From assembly GCA_002392915.1 (NCBI GenBank), contig DGHQ01000056.1, positions 1 through 64,000 of the forward strand: a stretch of 64,000 nucleotides of DNA, written 5' to 3'. This document shows, piece after piece, positions 9,374-18,420 of the stretch; positions within the stretch are counted from its first letter, which is position 1, and every line of letters begins with the position of its first letter. A program made the position numbers and the translations under genes. The notes below the pieces were generated by a model that saw nothing but the letters and a program-made list of their open reading frames with translations, searched no databases and had not been told where the DNA came from. This stretch comes from Bacteroidales bacterium UBA3844 (GTDB lineage Bacteria; Bacteroidota; Bacteroidia; Bacteroidales; Paludibacteraceae).

Positions 9374-11146
9374 CTACTCTTTAATCAACTTGAATGTCTT
9401 CTGACCACCGTCGAAATTAACCTTCAACACATAGATGCCACGTGGCAACGAAGATGTATAGATCACAGTAGGAGTGAAGCCAATCATGCTTTCAGCAGCG
9501 ACAGTCTGTCCGTTGATGTTGACAATGCTGATCTCCGCTCTGCCGTCGTAACCGATCTCAATAGGATCCACAATCACATAATCATCGATTACAGTCGGAT
9601 AAACGCTGAAACTAGTGTTTCTAACCTCTTCCACTCCTGTCGGAATCGGATCCAACTTTTCTGCGATACTTGCGATTGCCGCAATAAATGGTGCGTTATA
9701 ATCACATCCTCCCTCTGTCTCTGTGTATGAAGCTCCTCCTTCTACCACATTCTCAAATATTCCTGTGCCGGAAGGTCCTCCTATCACACCACCGCTGGCA
9801 AACATATATTCACATGAGTTTTTCACATTTGAAGGTGGATTGTCATTTCTTCCCATAGCATTTCTATGGTGTAAACGGAAATGCATATCTCCTTTGAATC
9901 CATGCAAAAATGTGTGGTTGAACTCGTTCTTTCCCATCACATAATCAACAATTCTATCACGGAACCCTTCCGCTTCCTTTATATTTTTAGACGACGTGAT
10001 TACTCCGTCCTCCACAAGTTTAATATACAAAGCTGCGACAGTGGCTCCTCCAAGTGCCAACTTGTTTGTACCCCAACGGCTTGCGTAGTAAGGGAATCCA
10101 TTCTTATCTCCTTTTGCCTTATCCAAATGTAATCCAAATACATTCTTTTCAAGGAAACTTACATAAGTTCCTCCCTGTCCATTGTTAAGACTCTTGTCGA
10201 TTTTTGCAAGATAGTAGTAAACATAATCCGACATTGTATCCCATGCCAAAGGAGAATTAGACTCCCACTTTCCTGCAAGATAAGACTTGGCGTCTGCCAA
10301 ATAGCTGTCCTCGCCTGTCAAGTTATATAGCATTACTGCTGCAAGCGACAACTCATCTGTCCACTCTGGATTTGGAGATCCATAGAATTCTGGGATTGGA
10401 GCATGAGCCGACTTGTTCTTCTTTGCAAACTCATATCCATCAATTGCAGCTTTCTTACATTTAGCCGCATAATCAGCGTCTGGATAATGTTTAGCCATCA
10501 AACAAAGAGCCGACACATAGTTTGCTGCCTGAGGTCCTCCTATAGAAGAAGATGTCCAAACTGGACGTGGATCACCACCGTTATCTACAGACTGCTCACT
10601 CTGCTTTGACGAAGTCATCCATACTCTGTGGTCGCTTCCATCTCCTACATAATAGCAGAATTCACCGTTCGACAAGAAACACTTCATGAAATAGTCGGTC
10701 GCTATCTTAGCCTCATCCAACACATCAGGAATGCCATTCTTTGGTCCGTACTCGGCATCGTAGTTGTCCTGGAACGCTTTTGGCCAGATATCGTATGCTG
10801 CAAGCAATGAGAATGCAGCATAACCCATAGTCGTGCCGACTTTGATATGGTCGCCACAGTCGTGCCAACCTCCAGTCAGGTCGTAATTGCCATTACCGCC
10901 GCCATTCACCTTGCCCTGACCATCTTTCATATGGCAATATTTTTTTGAGACTTCATTGTTCTCATGAAGCATCCAGTTGTGAGTGTCGCCACATCGCTGA
11001 CCACCGAAAAACTTCAATCCCATGTTGATTGCCTCTCTATAATCTGAAGCCTGATATCCATATGAATAAGATGAGAAATCGTAAGCAAAAGATGTTGCCG
11101 ACAATGCTGTTAGAAGCGAAAGTGTAAATAATTTCTTCATACGCAT
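9374..11146 (-). CDS. GH9 endoglucanase (cellulase) with T9SS sorting tail
   Basis: 590 aa. A signal peptide (LLTALSATSFA) leads into an (alpha/alpha)6 GH9 domain. The catalytic Asp motif HDCGDH is at 95-100, the conserved histidine region HFRLHHRNAMGRND lies near 425, and the acid Glu is probably E478 in TETEGGCDYNAPF. Residues about 510-590 form a T9SS tail (FSVYPTVIDDYVIV, LPRGIYVLKV), so the enzyme should be secreted and surface-attached. It has no N-terminal Ig-like module, unlike the GH9 at 20346. It likely cleaves beta-1,4-glucan internally. It is transcribed alone and ends in a strong hairpin. Confidence 0.93.
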   Translation of the reverse strand: MRMKKLFTLSLLTALSATSFAYDFSSYSYGYQASDYREAINMGLKFFGGQRCGDTHNWMLHENNEVSKKYCHMKDGQGKVNGGGNGNYDLTGGWHDCGDHIKVGTTMGYAAFSLLAAYDIWPKAFQDNYDAEYGPKNGIPDVLDEAKIATDYFMKCFLSNGEFCYYVGDGSDHRVWMTSSKQSEQSVDNGGDPRPVWTSSSIGGPQAANYVSALCLMAKHYPDADYAAKCKKAAIDGYEFAKKNKSAHAPIPEFYGSPNPEWTDELSLAAVMLYNLTGEDSYLADAKSYLAGKWESNSPLAWDTMSDYVYYYLAKIDKSLNNGQGGTYVSFLEKNVFGLHLDKAKGDKNGFPYYASRWGTNKLALGGATVAALYIKLVEDGVITSSKNIKEAEGFRDRIVDYVMGKNEFNHTFLHGFKGDMHFRLHHRNAMGRNDNPPSNVKNSCEYMFASGGVIGGPSGTGIFENVVEGGASYTETEGGCDYNAPFIAAIASIAEKLDPIPTGVEEVRNTSFSVYPTVIDDYVIVDPIEIGYDGRAEISIVNINGQTVAAESMIGFTPTVIYTSSLPRGIYVLKVNFDGGQKTFKLIKE

Positions 11147-11157
11147 TTATGTTATTA

Positions 11158-11184
11158 AAGGGGAACTCTATGAATTCCCCCGAT
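11158..11184 (-). terminator. Hairpin after tRNA-Arg
   Basis: On the minus strand GGGGAA pairs with TTCCCC and is followed by TTTAAT, 11-37 bases past the tRNA 3' end. The T tract is weak. It lies just upstream of the GH9 start at 11146. Confidence 0.5.
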
Positions 11185-11194
11185 TATTACTTAG

Positions 11195-11266
11195 TAGCCT
11201 CGCCGGGAATCGAACCCGGATCTAAAGTTTAGGAAACTCGTATTCTATCCGTTGAACTACGAAGCC
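11195..11266 (-). tRNA. tRNA-Arg (anticodon CCT)
   Basis: 72 nt. Acceptor GGCTTCG pairs with CGAGGCT using two G/U wobbles, and the discriminator is A. The D stem is GTTC/GAAT. The anticodon loop TTCCTAA has T33, CCT at 34-36 and A37. The T arm is CCGGG-TTCGATT-CCCGG. CCA is not encoded. The anticodon stem has one outer mismatch (C27/T43), which is unusual but tolerable. It reads AGG codons and has a full -33/-7 promoter directly upstream. Confidence 0.93.
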
Positions 11267-11284
11267 ATCGCTAGATTAGCAACG

Positions 11285-11315
11285 CAAAGTTAATATTTTT
11301 TATCGCACCACCAAA
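11285..11315 (-). promoter_or_regulatory. Bacteroidota promoter of tRNA-Arg
   Basis: Minus strand: -33 TTTG (11312-11315), a 19-base spacer and -7 TAACTTTG (11285-11292). Both boxes match exactly, and the -7 box is 18 bases before the tRNA 5' end. This is the clearest promoter in the window. Confidence 0.8.
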
Positions 11316-11403
11316 ACAAATATGTGTTTTGTAAAGGCAATGATTACATCCAATCATTCCTAAAATAGCGAAAATAAACGAAGATACAATTTATTGATAA
11401 AAT

Positions 11404-11642
11404 AATGTGGGTCCGAATTGTAATCTGCGAATCATTTTCCACTTTATGATTGAGTTTTCATCTCTTCCCCTCATAAAAAGGCATAGCCTTTCTCTGTAAC
11501 CGCCTCTGTGGTTTTATTAAATTTGTGCTCGCCTACGGCTCGCACGTGTGGAGGAGTTAGGACGTTCCGTCCTTAACAATCCTCATTTATGACACTTCAA
11601 TTATCATTTTCTTCTATTTTTATTTCGTCTCGAATTGACGTT
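11404..11642 (-). repeat. MITE-like intergenic repeat, copy 2 (complete, inverted)
   Basis: 239 bp in reverse orientation, from AACGTCAATTCGA (right end) to the partner end near 11404 (AATGTGGG). It shares GATTCGCAGATTACAATTC near its 3' end with copy 3. Its hairpins are AGGACG-GAA-CGTCCT, GTGCgaGCC-GTA-GGCgaGCAC and AAAGGC-TAT-GCCTTT. The last differs from copy 1 on both arms, so pairing is kept. Confidence 0.7.
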
Positions 11643-11651
11643 AAAATAAAA

Positions 11652-11689
11652 ATGGGGGAGCATCTCCATTTATTTTGATGCTCCCCCAT
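11652..11689 (-). terminator. Strong terminator of the triplicate FSW-domain gene
   Basis: A 13-bp perfect stem, ATGGGGGAGCATC with GATGCTCCCCCAT, is followed by TTTTATTTTAA on the minus strand. It starts 18 bases after the stop at 11707. Confidence 0.85.
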
Positions 11690-11706
11690 AAATAAATTTT
11701 ATTGTC

Positions 11707-13641
11707 TTATTTAGTGGTTACAGGACGAACAACCATTCCGTCGTGACGGCCCTGATACATAACCGTAAATCCTTCTGATGTGAACTTAGTCAAATATGCT
11801 GTGCCATTATCTTTCTGATTCAAATCAGACGACCAGTAATATCCACTATAACTTGCACTCAAACCGTATCTTGAACGGTATCCTGAAGACGGAAGGAAAA
11901 TGATATTTCCATTTGTCTTTGAGACTCCTACTCTTCCTGAGATTCCTGTATTATTGACATTTTCTACGTATGTCCAAGTACAGCCATCTATCAATTCCTT
12001 CTGATCTGCTGAAGATGGAGTGCGCCATTCTGAACCTATATTCTGTGTCGCGGCGTCGTCCTCTGGCAAAAGTACAGTATTATTATCGACTGTTCCCCAA
12101 TTAGTGAGAGTAACATATTTTTTCTGACTATACAATCCGCCCCACTTATACTGCGACCAACTGTAGCAATCCGACAATGTTGTATCGTCTGGAACGGTTT
12201 CTGCCCATGAGAAATGTGTACCTATTTCCTCTGGTTTTGTTGCACCCACATTACAAGTAGCCCACATTGTGCCGCTTGGCAATCCTAAGTCGACGTAGGT
12301 GTTTCCGCCGATAGAGTCTGTGACAGTAACTTCCAGAATATATGGCTTTATTTCTATCTTTTCTTCGGCATTCGTAACAGGACGTACCACCATTCCGTCG
12401 TGACGACCCTGATACATGATTGTGAATCCTTCTGAAGTGAACTTGGCCAAGTATGCTGTACCATTATCCTCCTGATTCAAATCAGACGACCAATAATATC
12501 CATTAGATTTTGCGCCCCAACCATATTTTGAACGGTATCCTGAAGATGGAAGGAAAATGATATTTCCATTTGCTTTTGACATACCTACCATTCCAGAGAC
12601 GCCTGTATTATTGACATTCTCAACATACGTCCAGATACATCCGTCTATCAACTCTTTCTGCTCTGCCGACGATGGTGTACGCCATTCTGAACTGAAATTC
12701 TGAGTTGCGGCATCGTCTTCTGGAAGTAGTTCTGTGATATTATCAACTGTACCCCAATTTGCGAGAGTCACATATTTTTTCTGGCTATGATAGCCACCCC
12801 ACTTATATTGCGACCAGCTATAGCAATCCGACAATGTTGTGTCATCTGGTGTGATTTCCGCCCAAGAGAAATGAGTGCCAATACCTTCAGGCTTATCTGC
12901 ACCGACATTATATGTAGCCCACTTTGTGCCACTTGGCAATCCTAAGTCGACGTAGGTATTTTCGCCTACAGTACCACTTACAGTGACATGCAGAACATAA
13001 GATTCTATATCTTTTGCATTCGACACAGGACGTACAACCATTCCGTCGTGACGACCCTGATACATGATAGTAAAGCCTTCTGATGAAAATTTAGTCAAAT
13101 ATGCTGTGCCATTATCCTCCTGATTTAAGTCAGATGACCAGTAATATCCACAATAACTTGCACTCAAACCGTATTTTGAACGATATCCTGAAGATGGAAG
13201 GAATATGGTGTTTCCATTTTTCTTTGACACTCCATATTCTCCTGAAACTCCTGTGTTGTTGAAATTTTCGACGTGTGTCCATGTACAGCCATCTATCAAT
13301 TCCTTCTGTTCAGCTGAAGATGGAGTGCGCCACTCCGAACTGAAATTCACTGTTGCAGCGTCATCTTCTGGAAGCAGTACAGTGATACTATCCACTGTGC
13401 CCCATTCCTCAATAGTCACATATTTTTTCTGTGAATAATAGCCACCCCACTTATATTGCGACCAGCTATAGCAATCCGACAATGTTATATCATCGGGAGT
13501 GGTTTCTGCCCAAGAAAAATAGGTGCCGATACCCTCAGGCTTTTTTGCGCCAACATTATATGTAGCCCACTTTGTTCCGCTTGGCAATCCTAAATCGACG
13601 TATGTGTCCTTGCCGATTGTTCCACTGACAGTGACTTGCAA
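11707..13641 (-). repeat. Three in-frame tandem repeats of about 630-657 bp
   Basis: Approximate units are 12994-13641, 12337-12993 and 11707-12336. The marker TAAGTCGACGTA (TAAATCGACGTA in unit 1) recurs at 13591, 12943 and 12286, giving spacings of 648 and 657 bases. Long stretches are near identical between units, which would allow unit gain or loss by recombination. Confidence 0.85.
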
Positions 13642-13809
13642 AAGTTCAGTCTCTTGAGTATCTTCCTCAAAATTCACTTCTGTCACATGCTTTACATCGT
13701 AACGTACAACTTTGCCATCATCTGTTTTTACTTGCATATAAGTCACAGCATTCACTATAAATGCAAACGATGCGATCATTGATGTCGATAACAGTAATAT
13801 TTTTTTCAT
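11707..13809 (-). CDS. Surface protein with three tandem FSW/'Fib_succ_major'-type domains
   Basis: 700 aa. Signal peptide (STSMIASFAFIVNA), then a short module (MQVKTDDGKVVRYDVKHV) typical of Bacteroidales cell-surface proteins. Three copies of a domain of about 216 aa follow, each with YVDLGLPSGT, WATYNVGA or WATCNVGA, FSWAE, SEWRTPSSA, FLPSSGYRS and GYYWSSDLNQ, and each ending MVVRPV. This is the Fibrobacter-type paralogous domain (TIGR02145-like) common in Bacteroidota. The function is unknown; the domain occurs in secreted or lipid-anchored proteins. No T9SS tail is seen. The gene has a full promoter and a strong terminator, so it is its own unit. Confidence 0.85.
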   Translation of the reverse strand: MKKILLLSTSMIASFAFIVNAVTYMQVKTDDGKVVRYDVKHVTEVNFEEDTQETELLQVTVSGTIGKDTYVDLGLPSGTKWATYNVGAKKPEGIGTYFSWAETTPDDITLSDCYSWSQYKWGGYYSQKKYVTIEEWGTVDSITVLLPEDDAATVNFSSEWRTPSSAEQKELIDGCTWTHVENFNNTGVSGEYGVSKKNGNTIFLPSSGYRSKYGLSASYCGYYWSSDLNQEDNGTAYLTKFSSEGFTIMYQGRHDGMVVRPVSNAKDIESYVLHVTVSGTVGENTYVDLGLPSGTKWATYNVGADKPEGIGTHFSWAEITPDDTTLSDCYSWSQYKWGGYHSQKKYVTLANWGTVDNITELLPEDDAATQNFSSEWRTPSSAEQKELIDGCIWTYVENVNNTGVSGMVGMSKANGNIIFLPSSGYRSKYGWGAKSNGYYWSSDLNQEDNGTAYLAKFTSEGFTIMYQGRHDGMVVRPVTNAEEKIEIKPYILEVTVTDSIGGNTYVDLGLPSGTMWATCNVGATKPEEIGTHFSWAETVPDDTTLSDCYSWSQYKWGGLYSQKKYVTLTNWGTVDNNTVLLPEDDAATQNIGSEWRTPSSADQKELIDGCTWTYVENVNNTGISGRVGVSKTNGNIIFLPSSGYRSRYGLSASYSGYYWSSDLNQKDNGTAYLTKFTSEGFTVMYQGRHDGMVVRPVTTK

Positions 13810-13875
13810 ATATTCTATTTTTATTGAGCACCTACATAAAATATATTGCTATACGAAATTTCTATTTAAGTCATT

Positions 13876-13908
13876 CAAATATAGTTTTTCTCACACAACA
13901 AGCACAAA
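13876..13908 (-). promoter_or_regulatory. Promoter of the triplicate FSW-domain gene
   Basis: Minus strand: -33 TTTG (13905-13908), a 21-base spacer and -7 TATATTTG (13876-13883), 67 bases before the ATG at 13809. Confidence 0.7.
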
Positions 13909-13994
13909 TTTATAACAAAACATTAATTTGTCAAAAACAATATTAAACTTTTTCATCATCCATAATTATGTTCTTTATACCATACTTGTCTATC

Positions 13995-14107
13995 TTGAAT
14001 TCTCTCCTCTTTTTTTCATAAAAAGCAGCACTTCTCTTTGAACTTAGTGTCTCTGTGGTTTTATTAAATTTATGTGCTCGCCTACAGCTTGCACTTGGGG
14101 GAGAGGG
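13995..14107 (-). repeat. MITE-like repeat, truncated copy (inverted)
   Basis: It keeps the central part only: CATAAAAAGC..., CTCTGTGGTTTTATTAAATT and the stem GTGCTCGCCTACAGCTTGCAC. Both inverted ends are missing, and the stem is partly decayed. Apart from this copy, the promoter and the terminator, the 13810-14193 gap shows nothing else. Confidence 0.55.
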
Positions 14108-14144
14108 AAATTCTTAATTTTTCACTCTTCATTCTTAATCCAAT

Positions 14145-14172
14145 AAAAAAGGGCGACGGGATTCCGTCGCCC
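14145..14172 (-). terminator. Terminator of the CHASE2/caspase/DUF4384 operon
   Basis: GGGCGACGG pairs with CCGTCGCCC, followed on the minus strand by TTTTTTATT. It lies 22 bases past the last stop of the operon (14194). Confidence 0.85.
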
Positions 14173-14193
14173 AATAAAATCATTTTTCTTTTC

Positions 14194-15066
14194 TTACTGC
14201 ATGATAGCAATAGTGCGAGAGTACACTCCGATCTGCTGCTTGCCATCAGCTTTGATGTTTGGCATCTTCAAGAACTTGTTCACTTGACGAAGATCGTAAG
14301 GGACTTCTGAAGCCACCAACACAAGATTGTCCGTGCCAAGAGGATAAGTCAACTCGATTGGATAATCCTCAAGGTCGATGACACAATTCGCAGGGATCAA
14401 CAAGTGAGACAATGTCTGAGCATCGTCTATAGGCAAACACTCCGCCATCTCTCCGTTAGACGCAACGTCGATCACATTCACATAAAGAATCTTCGAGCTG
14501 TTGTTCTTCACTCTGAAATAGACCTCTCTGCCTGCCTTTGCAGCTACAACGATCTCTCCTGTCGTTGGATCCACAAGATCAAACGACACTCCGAAATCAC
14601 TCTTTTCGTTGCTCACATTAAACTGTGCCTCACTGTTCTTCTTTGCCAAAATCGACTTTGCGATGTCGCTCTCAATGATGTCGCCACGATATGTACATCC
14701 AGCTGCGGAATGGCTGATATTGTCTGTACCATTTCCGTTGAACAAAGACTTCACCGCATGAGCCACAAACTGAGTGGATGCAGACGATGCACTACCCTGC
14801 TCTTTGATAATTGTGCCGACAGACTTACCGTCGACAGCTCCTGTAGCATATATTTTCTGTGCCGACTTGTCGATGATAGATAAGCTTGCGCCATCTTTCA
14901 CACGTACAACATCAGACTCCTGAAGCTCAGCACGCTTTGTAAGCGTCTGCCATGCATTTCCTGCCTTTCTCTCAACACTTCCCGTCACCGAGTAGACGAA
15001 AAGATTTCCTGCGTATGTTGCCAATGCCATAATAAGCATGCTGGCAACTGATAACATTCTCTTCAT
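14194..15066 (-). CDS. Exported DUF4384 protein, last gene of the caspase operon
   Basis: 290 aa. Signal peptide MLSVASMLIMALATYAG, then an N-terminal region about 25-95 (VYSVTGSVERKAG, DVVRVKDGASLSIID) resembling FecR-like beta domains. A DUF4384-type C-terminal domain covers about 160-285 (VYFRVKNNSSKILYVNVID, LVLVASEVPYDLR). DUF4384 domains are repeatedly found next to or fused with caspase-like peptidases. The protein starts 23 bases after the caspase stop. It is probably periplasmic, and could be a partner or substrate of the peptidase; that is inferred from context. Confidence 0.8.
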   Translation of the reverse strand: MKRMLSVASMLIMALATYAGNLFVYSVTGSVERKAGNAWQTLTKRAELQESDVVRVKDGASLSIIDKSAQKIYATGAVDGKSVGTIIKEQGSASSASTQFVAHAVKSLFNGNGTDNISHSAAGCTYRGDIIESDIAKSILAKKNSEAQFNVSNEKSDFGVSFDLVDPTTGEIVVAAKAGREVYFRVKNNSSKILYVNVIDVASNGEMAECLPIDDAQTLSHLLIPANCVIDLEDYPIELTYPLGTDNLVLVASEVPYDLRQVNKFLKMPNIKADGKQQIGVYSRTIAIMQ

Positions 15067-15089
15067 AACTTTGTCCTCCTATTCGTTGA

Positions 15090-17111
15090 TTAGTTTCTTT
15101 TTGGGAACAATATATAGTTTCCTTGTTTATTCTCAAATATCGGCATCTGCTTGCCGTTTGTAGAGGTACGTACCTGCTGACGGATATATTTCTCCAAACC
15201 GTCGATTGTAATATTACCCTCTTCGTCTACAGCCTTTCCGTTGATACCTTCGATCAATGCCTTCGTGAAGATTCCGTTCTTCCACTCTTCACTCTCGTTA
15301 GACTTCTGGCTAGCTGTGCTAGAGTAGAAACCGATGATGCCTGGATCAGCAAGTGAGAATGGCTCTGCCACTGACTTCTGACCGTACATTGCTCCTGAGT
15401 GGCAAGCATCCATAAAGATGATGATCTTACATCTCTTGTCCTTCAAACGTTTTGTCGCGCTTCTGATGACATCAAAGTTAACGGCTGTTGAGAACAAGTC
15501 CTCACTCTCCGCATTAGACGACAAGAAATATGTTTCATCGCCCTCCTTAGCTCCATGTCCGGAGAAGTATAGCAGAATCACGTCGCCCTGCTCCACCTTA
15601 TTCACAAGCTGAGAAAGCTGCTTCTTGATTGTGCGGTCGTTTGCGTTCTTGTCTGTGACGAGCGCTGCAGTTGCCAAATTCTTGTAATAAGTCAAATTGC
15701 TGTTCTGCACCGCGCTCAAAAAATCAGCCGCATCCTTCGACGCATGTTGAAGCTTCAAATCTGCCTGATCATAATCACTCACACCAATTGAGACAACATG
15801 CAATGCTGGCTTGTTAGAGTCAGCCTTATAATACAATCTTACAACAGCAGGATCACTGCTTAATCCCTTGCTGTCTTTTGCGATCAACTGCACTCTGCAG
15901 ACATCCTCCTTACGTGGAAGAGTAAGAGTGATCTGGTCCGACAACTGCTTCACACCCTTTGTAGTAGGCTGAAGTTCACCATTGATATAAGCCGCGATAG
16001 TTGGCTTGCTACCATCAGCTGTCTTTGCCTGATATACGAATGTCATCTCCGGATTAGTGTACTGGGCACCATCCTTAGGAGAGACGATGGTGATTGTAGG
16101 TGCACCCGCAGCAACAGGAGTTGATGGTTTCTGCGGAGTCACAGATGGAGTAGAAGGAATTGACGGAGTCGACGGTGTTGCTGGTGCACTTGCGAACAAT
16201 GAGTTTTTGAATTTTCCGTCGTCAATATTATGAGCCTCCGACGGACGTGTTCCTGCCTTCGGATTCTTCAACTGCCATGCGAAACCAGCCTTCTTAGCCT
16301 CAGCTGCAGTAGCGTATGCTGGCTGAACGATCCATTTCTCACCACGGTCGAGACATCCCCATTTTCCACCACGTTTCACAACTGCGAAATTACGGTCGGG
16401 AGTGAACATACAAGTCTTATCATAATCATCAAGGAAAGGCTTGACAATCCAGTTTCCAAGATAATTGGCAAATCCTTTCTTTCTAGTCTGAGAATCCATA
16501 GCCTCGTATGCAGTCTGACCAAGCGGAGCATACTCACCCCACTCCTTTGCAGCCTGAAGGATAGACTCTTTTGTCGTCATCACCGGTTTGATGATGTATT
16601 TTGCGTCGGCATCAATGGCACCCCAAAGACCTTTATGCTTCACAATAGCATATTCCGATGCTCCAGACAATGTATAAGTATCGTCAATCTCGTCAAACAC
16701 AGGAGAAATCACCCAATCTCCATAGTAATTGGCGTAACCGAACTTGCCATTAACGTCGGCCGCATCATAAATATAATCCTCGATACGTGCCTTTCTCCAC
16801 TGGGCGTGAGCTGCCTTGAACGCGATATTCTTGTTCTTGAATACCATCTTTGCAATCACATCTCCTTCCGTGTTGATCACGCCCCAATATTTACCCTGAC
16901 GAACCACAGCATAATCCTTAGAGCCGATAAAAGAATGAGCTGGGTCGACCTCATCATAAACATGTTTGATCACAGTTCGAAATGTCTTGGGATCCTGGAA
17001 TCCCCACTTGTTTGTTTTGTTGTTCTTCACTGCTTTAAGTGCCGCGAATGTAGGCAAACAAAGCAGCAATGTCAAAATTGCTAAACCTATTCGTTTCATA
17101 TCATATCTCAT
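15090..17111 (-). CDS. Exported WG-repeat caspase-family (C14) peptidase
   Basis: 673 aa. A signal peptide follows M5 (MKRIGLAILTLLLCLPTFA), so translation may begin at either Met. Residues about 25-300 hold four WG-type repeats (KWGFQDP, YWGVINTEG, LWGAIDADA, KWGCLDRGE). A Pro/Ser/Thr linker (about 308-340) and an Ig-like domain (ITIVSPKDGAQYTNPEM) precede the caspase fold at about 430-670. The catalytic dyad is intact: H519 (YFSGHG) and C570 (MDACHSG). Bacterial caspase homologues act in signalling, cell death or defence. This one is predicted to work outside the cytoplasm, which is unusual for defence caspases. It sits between the CHASE2 sensor and the DUF4384 gene. Confidence 0.9.
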   Translation of the reverse strand: MRYDMKRIGLAILTLLLCLPTFAALKAVKNNKTNKWGFQDPKTFRTVIKHVYDEVDPAHSFIGSKDYAVVRQGKYWGVINTEGDVIAKMVFKNKNIAFKAAHAQWRKARIEDYIYDAADVNGKFGYANYYGDWVISPVFDEIDDTYTLSGASEYAIVKHKGLWGAIDADAKYIIKPVMTTKESILQAAKEWGEYAPLGQTAYEAMDSQTRKKGFANYLGNWIVKPFLDDYDKTCMFTPDRNFAVVKRGGKWGCLDRGEKWIVQPAYATAAEAKKAGFAWQLKNPKAGTRPSEAHNIDDGKFKNSLFASAPATPSTPSIPSTPSVTPQKPSTPVAAGAPTITIVSPKDGAQYTNPEMTFVYQAKTADGSKPTIAAYINGELQPTTKGVKQLSDQITLTLPRKEDVCRVQLIAKDSKGLSSDPAVVRLYYKADSNKPALHVVSIGVSDYDQADLKLQHASKDAADFLSAVQNSNLTYYKNLATAALVTDKNANDRTIKKQLSQLVNKVEQGDVILLYFSGHGAKEGDETYFLSSNAESEDLFSTAVNFDVIRSATKRLKDKRCKIIIFMDACHSGAMYGQKSVAEPFSLADPGIIGFYSSTASQKSNESEEWKNGIFTKALIEGINGKAVDEEGNITIDGLEKYIRQQVRTSTNGKQMPIFENKQGNYILFPKRN

Positions 17112-17223
17112 CTCTATATCAATTTTATATTTTTCTCAAATCAACGTATTATAAGTGCGAAGAGACAAAACCGAGTTGATACATCAACATTCGCACAACA
17201 ATTAGTTTATCAAGTAGACGAAG

Positions 17224-18420
17224 CTACAGGCTCAACCATTTCCATTTTTTTGCCAGCCACTGGTAAGGGGCAAGGGATTCAAACCACAACCAAAGCTCAC
17301 TGCTGAATCCACCCAGTCCCACACCAATCATAGCGTAGGTATAGTTGAGATTATATCTGAAATTGATGAACGTCAGACCTCCAAGAAGCATCATTCCAAG
17401 AAGGAATCCTAGCTGAGTGAAGTTGATGATCATACCATTTGTTTTCTCATAAGCCTCATAAGCCCAGCAACAGAAATAGTTGAAAGCAAGCGTAATCAAC
17501 AGACCCCAGATTATCGCCCACCCGGTGCTCATATTTGTGATGAGACGGTGCTCTTTCGTAGCGGTGGCGATACTGTATGCATGGATCAACGTTCCGTTTA
17601 TACGACGCATACCATAAAGCTCGGTAGCGATAGTGTGGTAGTCTCGCAAATCGTCGATGTCACCCACAAGAATGATTCGATCATTCACGTCGAAACTGTC
17701 AAGGAAAAGCTCCATATCCAGAATCTTACGCATATCAAACACGTCGACCTGCATCTTCTTATAATTGATCAACTCCTCATCATTTCCACGCTCCTGAAGC
17801 ATCTTGTATTTGTCAGGATAGCCAAGACGAAGGATCTCTCCGACGAAAGAAGGAAGAGTCAGTGAGTATCCATTTTCTCCTCCAGTGGAGATTGTCACCG
17901 AGTCTGGACTGAAATGGCGGACAATTCCGTCTTCAATATTCACGCTGGCATTATAACATACATCGTGGTAGAAAGATTGTTCGACAGCCAACGAATCGCC
18001 CATTTTCACAATACGTTGCGCAGAAACGAAATTTGGAATTCTTGCAATGACGTTGCGGAGACTGTCGTTCTCAATAGAATCCGACGAAATATTGTGGCTG
18101 AAGATACAATCCATCGCCACTACTCTAGGACCGAACTTCGCAATATAATCAAGACCTTCAGCGATTTCCAATCTTGAGTGTACTCCAGACATGTTGACGA
18201 AAGCCACATTCTGGCAATAATCCAAATCACCTTCCTTTAAGTTCTCTGTGTATAAATAGTTGTCAGTAAATGCAATCGCATCAAGAGCACGAGCAATTGG
18301 ATTCAAGAAAGCCCACGAAAAAGTGAGTACAGCGACCAATACGCACACACCGATTGTCACCAACAGGGTGCCAACGCTCTGTCTCATGTAGCGGCAAAAT
18401 TTCACCATTTTATCACTCAT
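17224..18420 (-). CDS. CHASE2-domain membrane sensor protein
   Basis: 398 aa. One N-terminal membrane segment (GTLLVTIGVCVLVAVLTFSW) precedes an extracytoplasmic CHASE2 domain at about 45-290 (VAFVNMSGVHSR, VVAMDCIFS, IILVGDIDDL). Three C-terminal membrane segments follow (about 300-385) and a very short cytoplasmic end. No kinase, cyclase or other output domain is attached, unlike most CHASE2 receptors. The output may therefore be the caspase encoded 112 bases downstream on the same strand. The sensed signal is unknown. Confidence 0.85.
   Translation of the reverse strand: MSDKMVKFCRYMRQSVGTLLVTIGVCVLVAVLTFSWAFLNPIARALDAIAFTDNYLYTENLKEGDLDYCQNVAFVNMSGVHSRLEIAEGLDYIAKFGPRVVAMDCIFSHNISSDSIENDSLRNVIARIPNFVSAQRIVKMGDSLAVEQSFYHDVCYNASVNIEDGIVRHFSPDSVTISTGGENGYSLTLPSFVGEILRLGYPDKYKMLQERGNDEELINYKKMQVDVFDMRKILDMELFLDSFDVNDRIILVGDIDDLRDYHTIATELYGMRRINGTLIHAYSIATATKEHRLITNMSTGWAIIWGLLITLAFNYFCCWAYEAYEKTNGMIINFTQLGFLLGMMLLGGLTFINFRYNLNYTYAMIGVGLGGFSSELWLWFESLAPYQWLAKKWKWLSL

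Noticed and set aside
11707..13641. CRISPR-like array
   Set aside because: The repeat units are about 650 bp, in frame and coding; no short regular repeats with unique spacers are seen anywhere in the window.
16230..17084. Plus-strand frame of 284 codons
   Set aside because: It is antisense to the WG repeats of the caspase gene, rich in Cys and Ile, with no recognisable motif.
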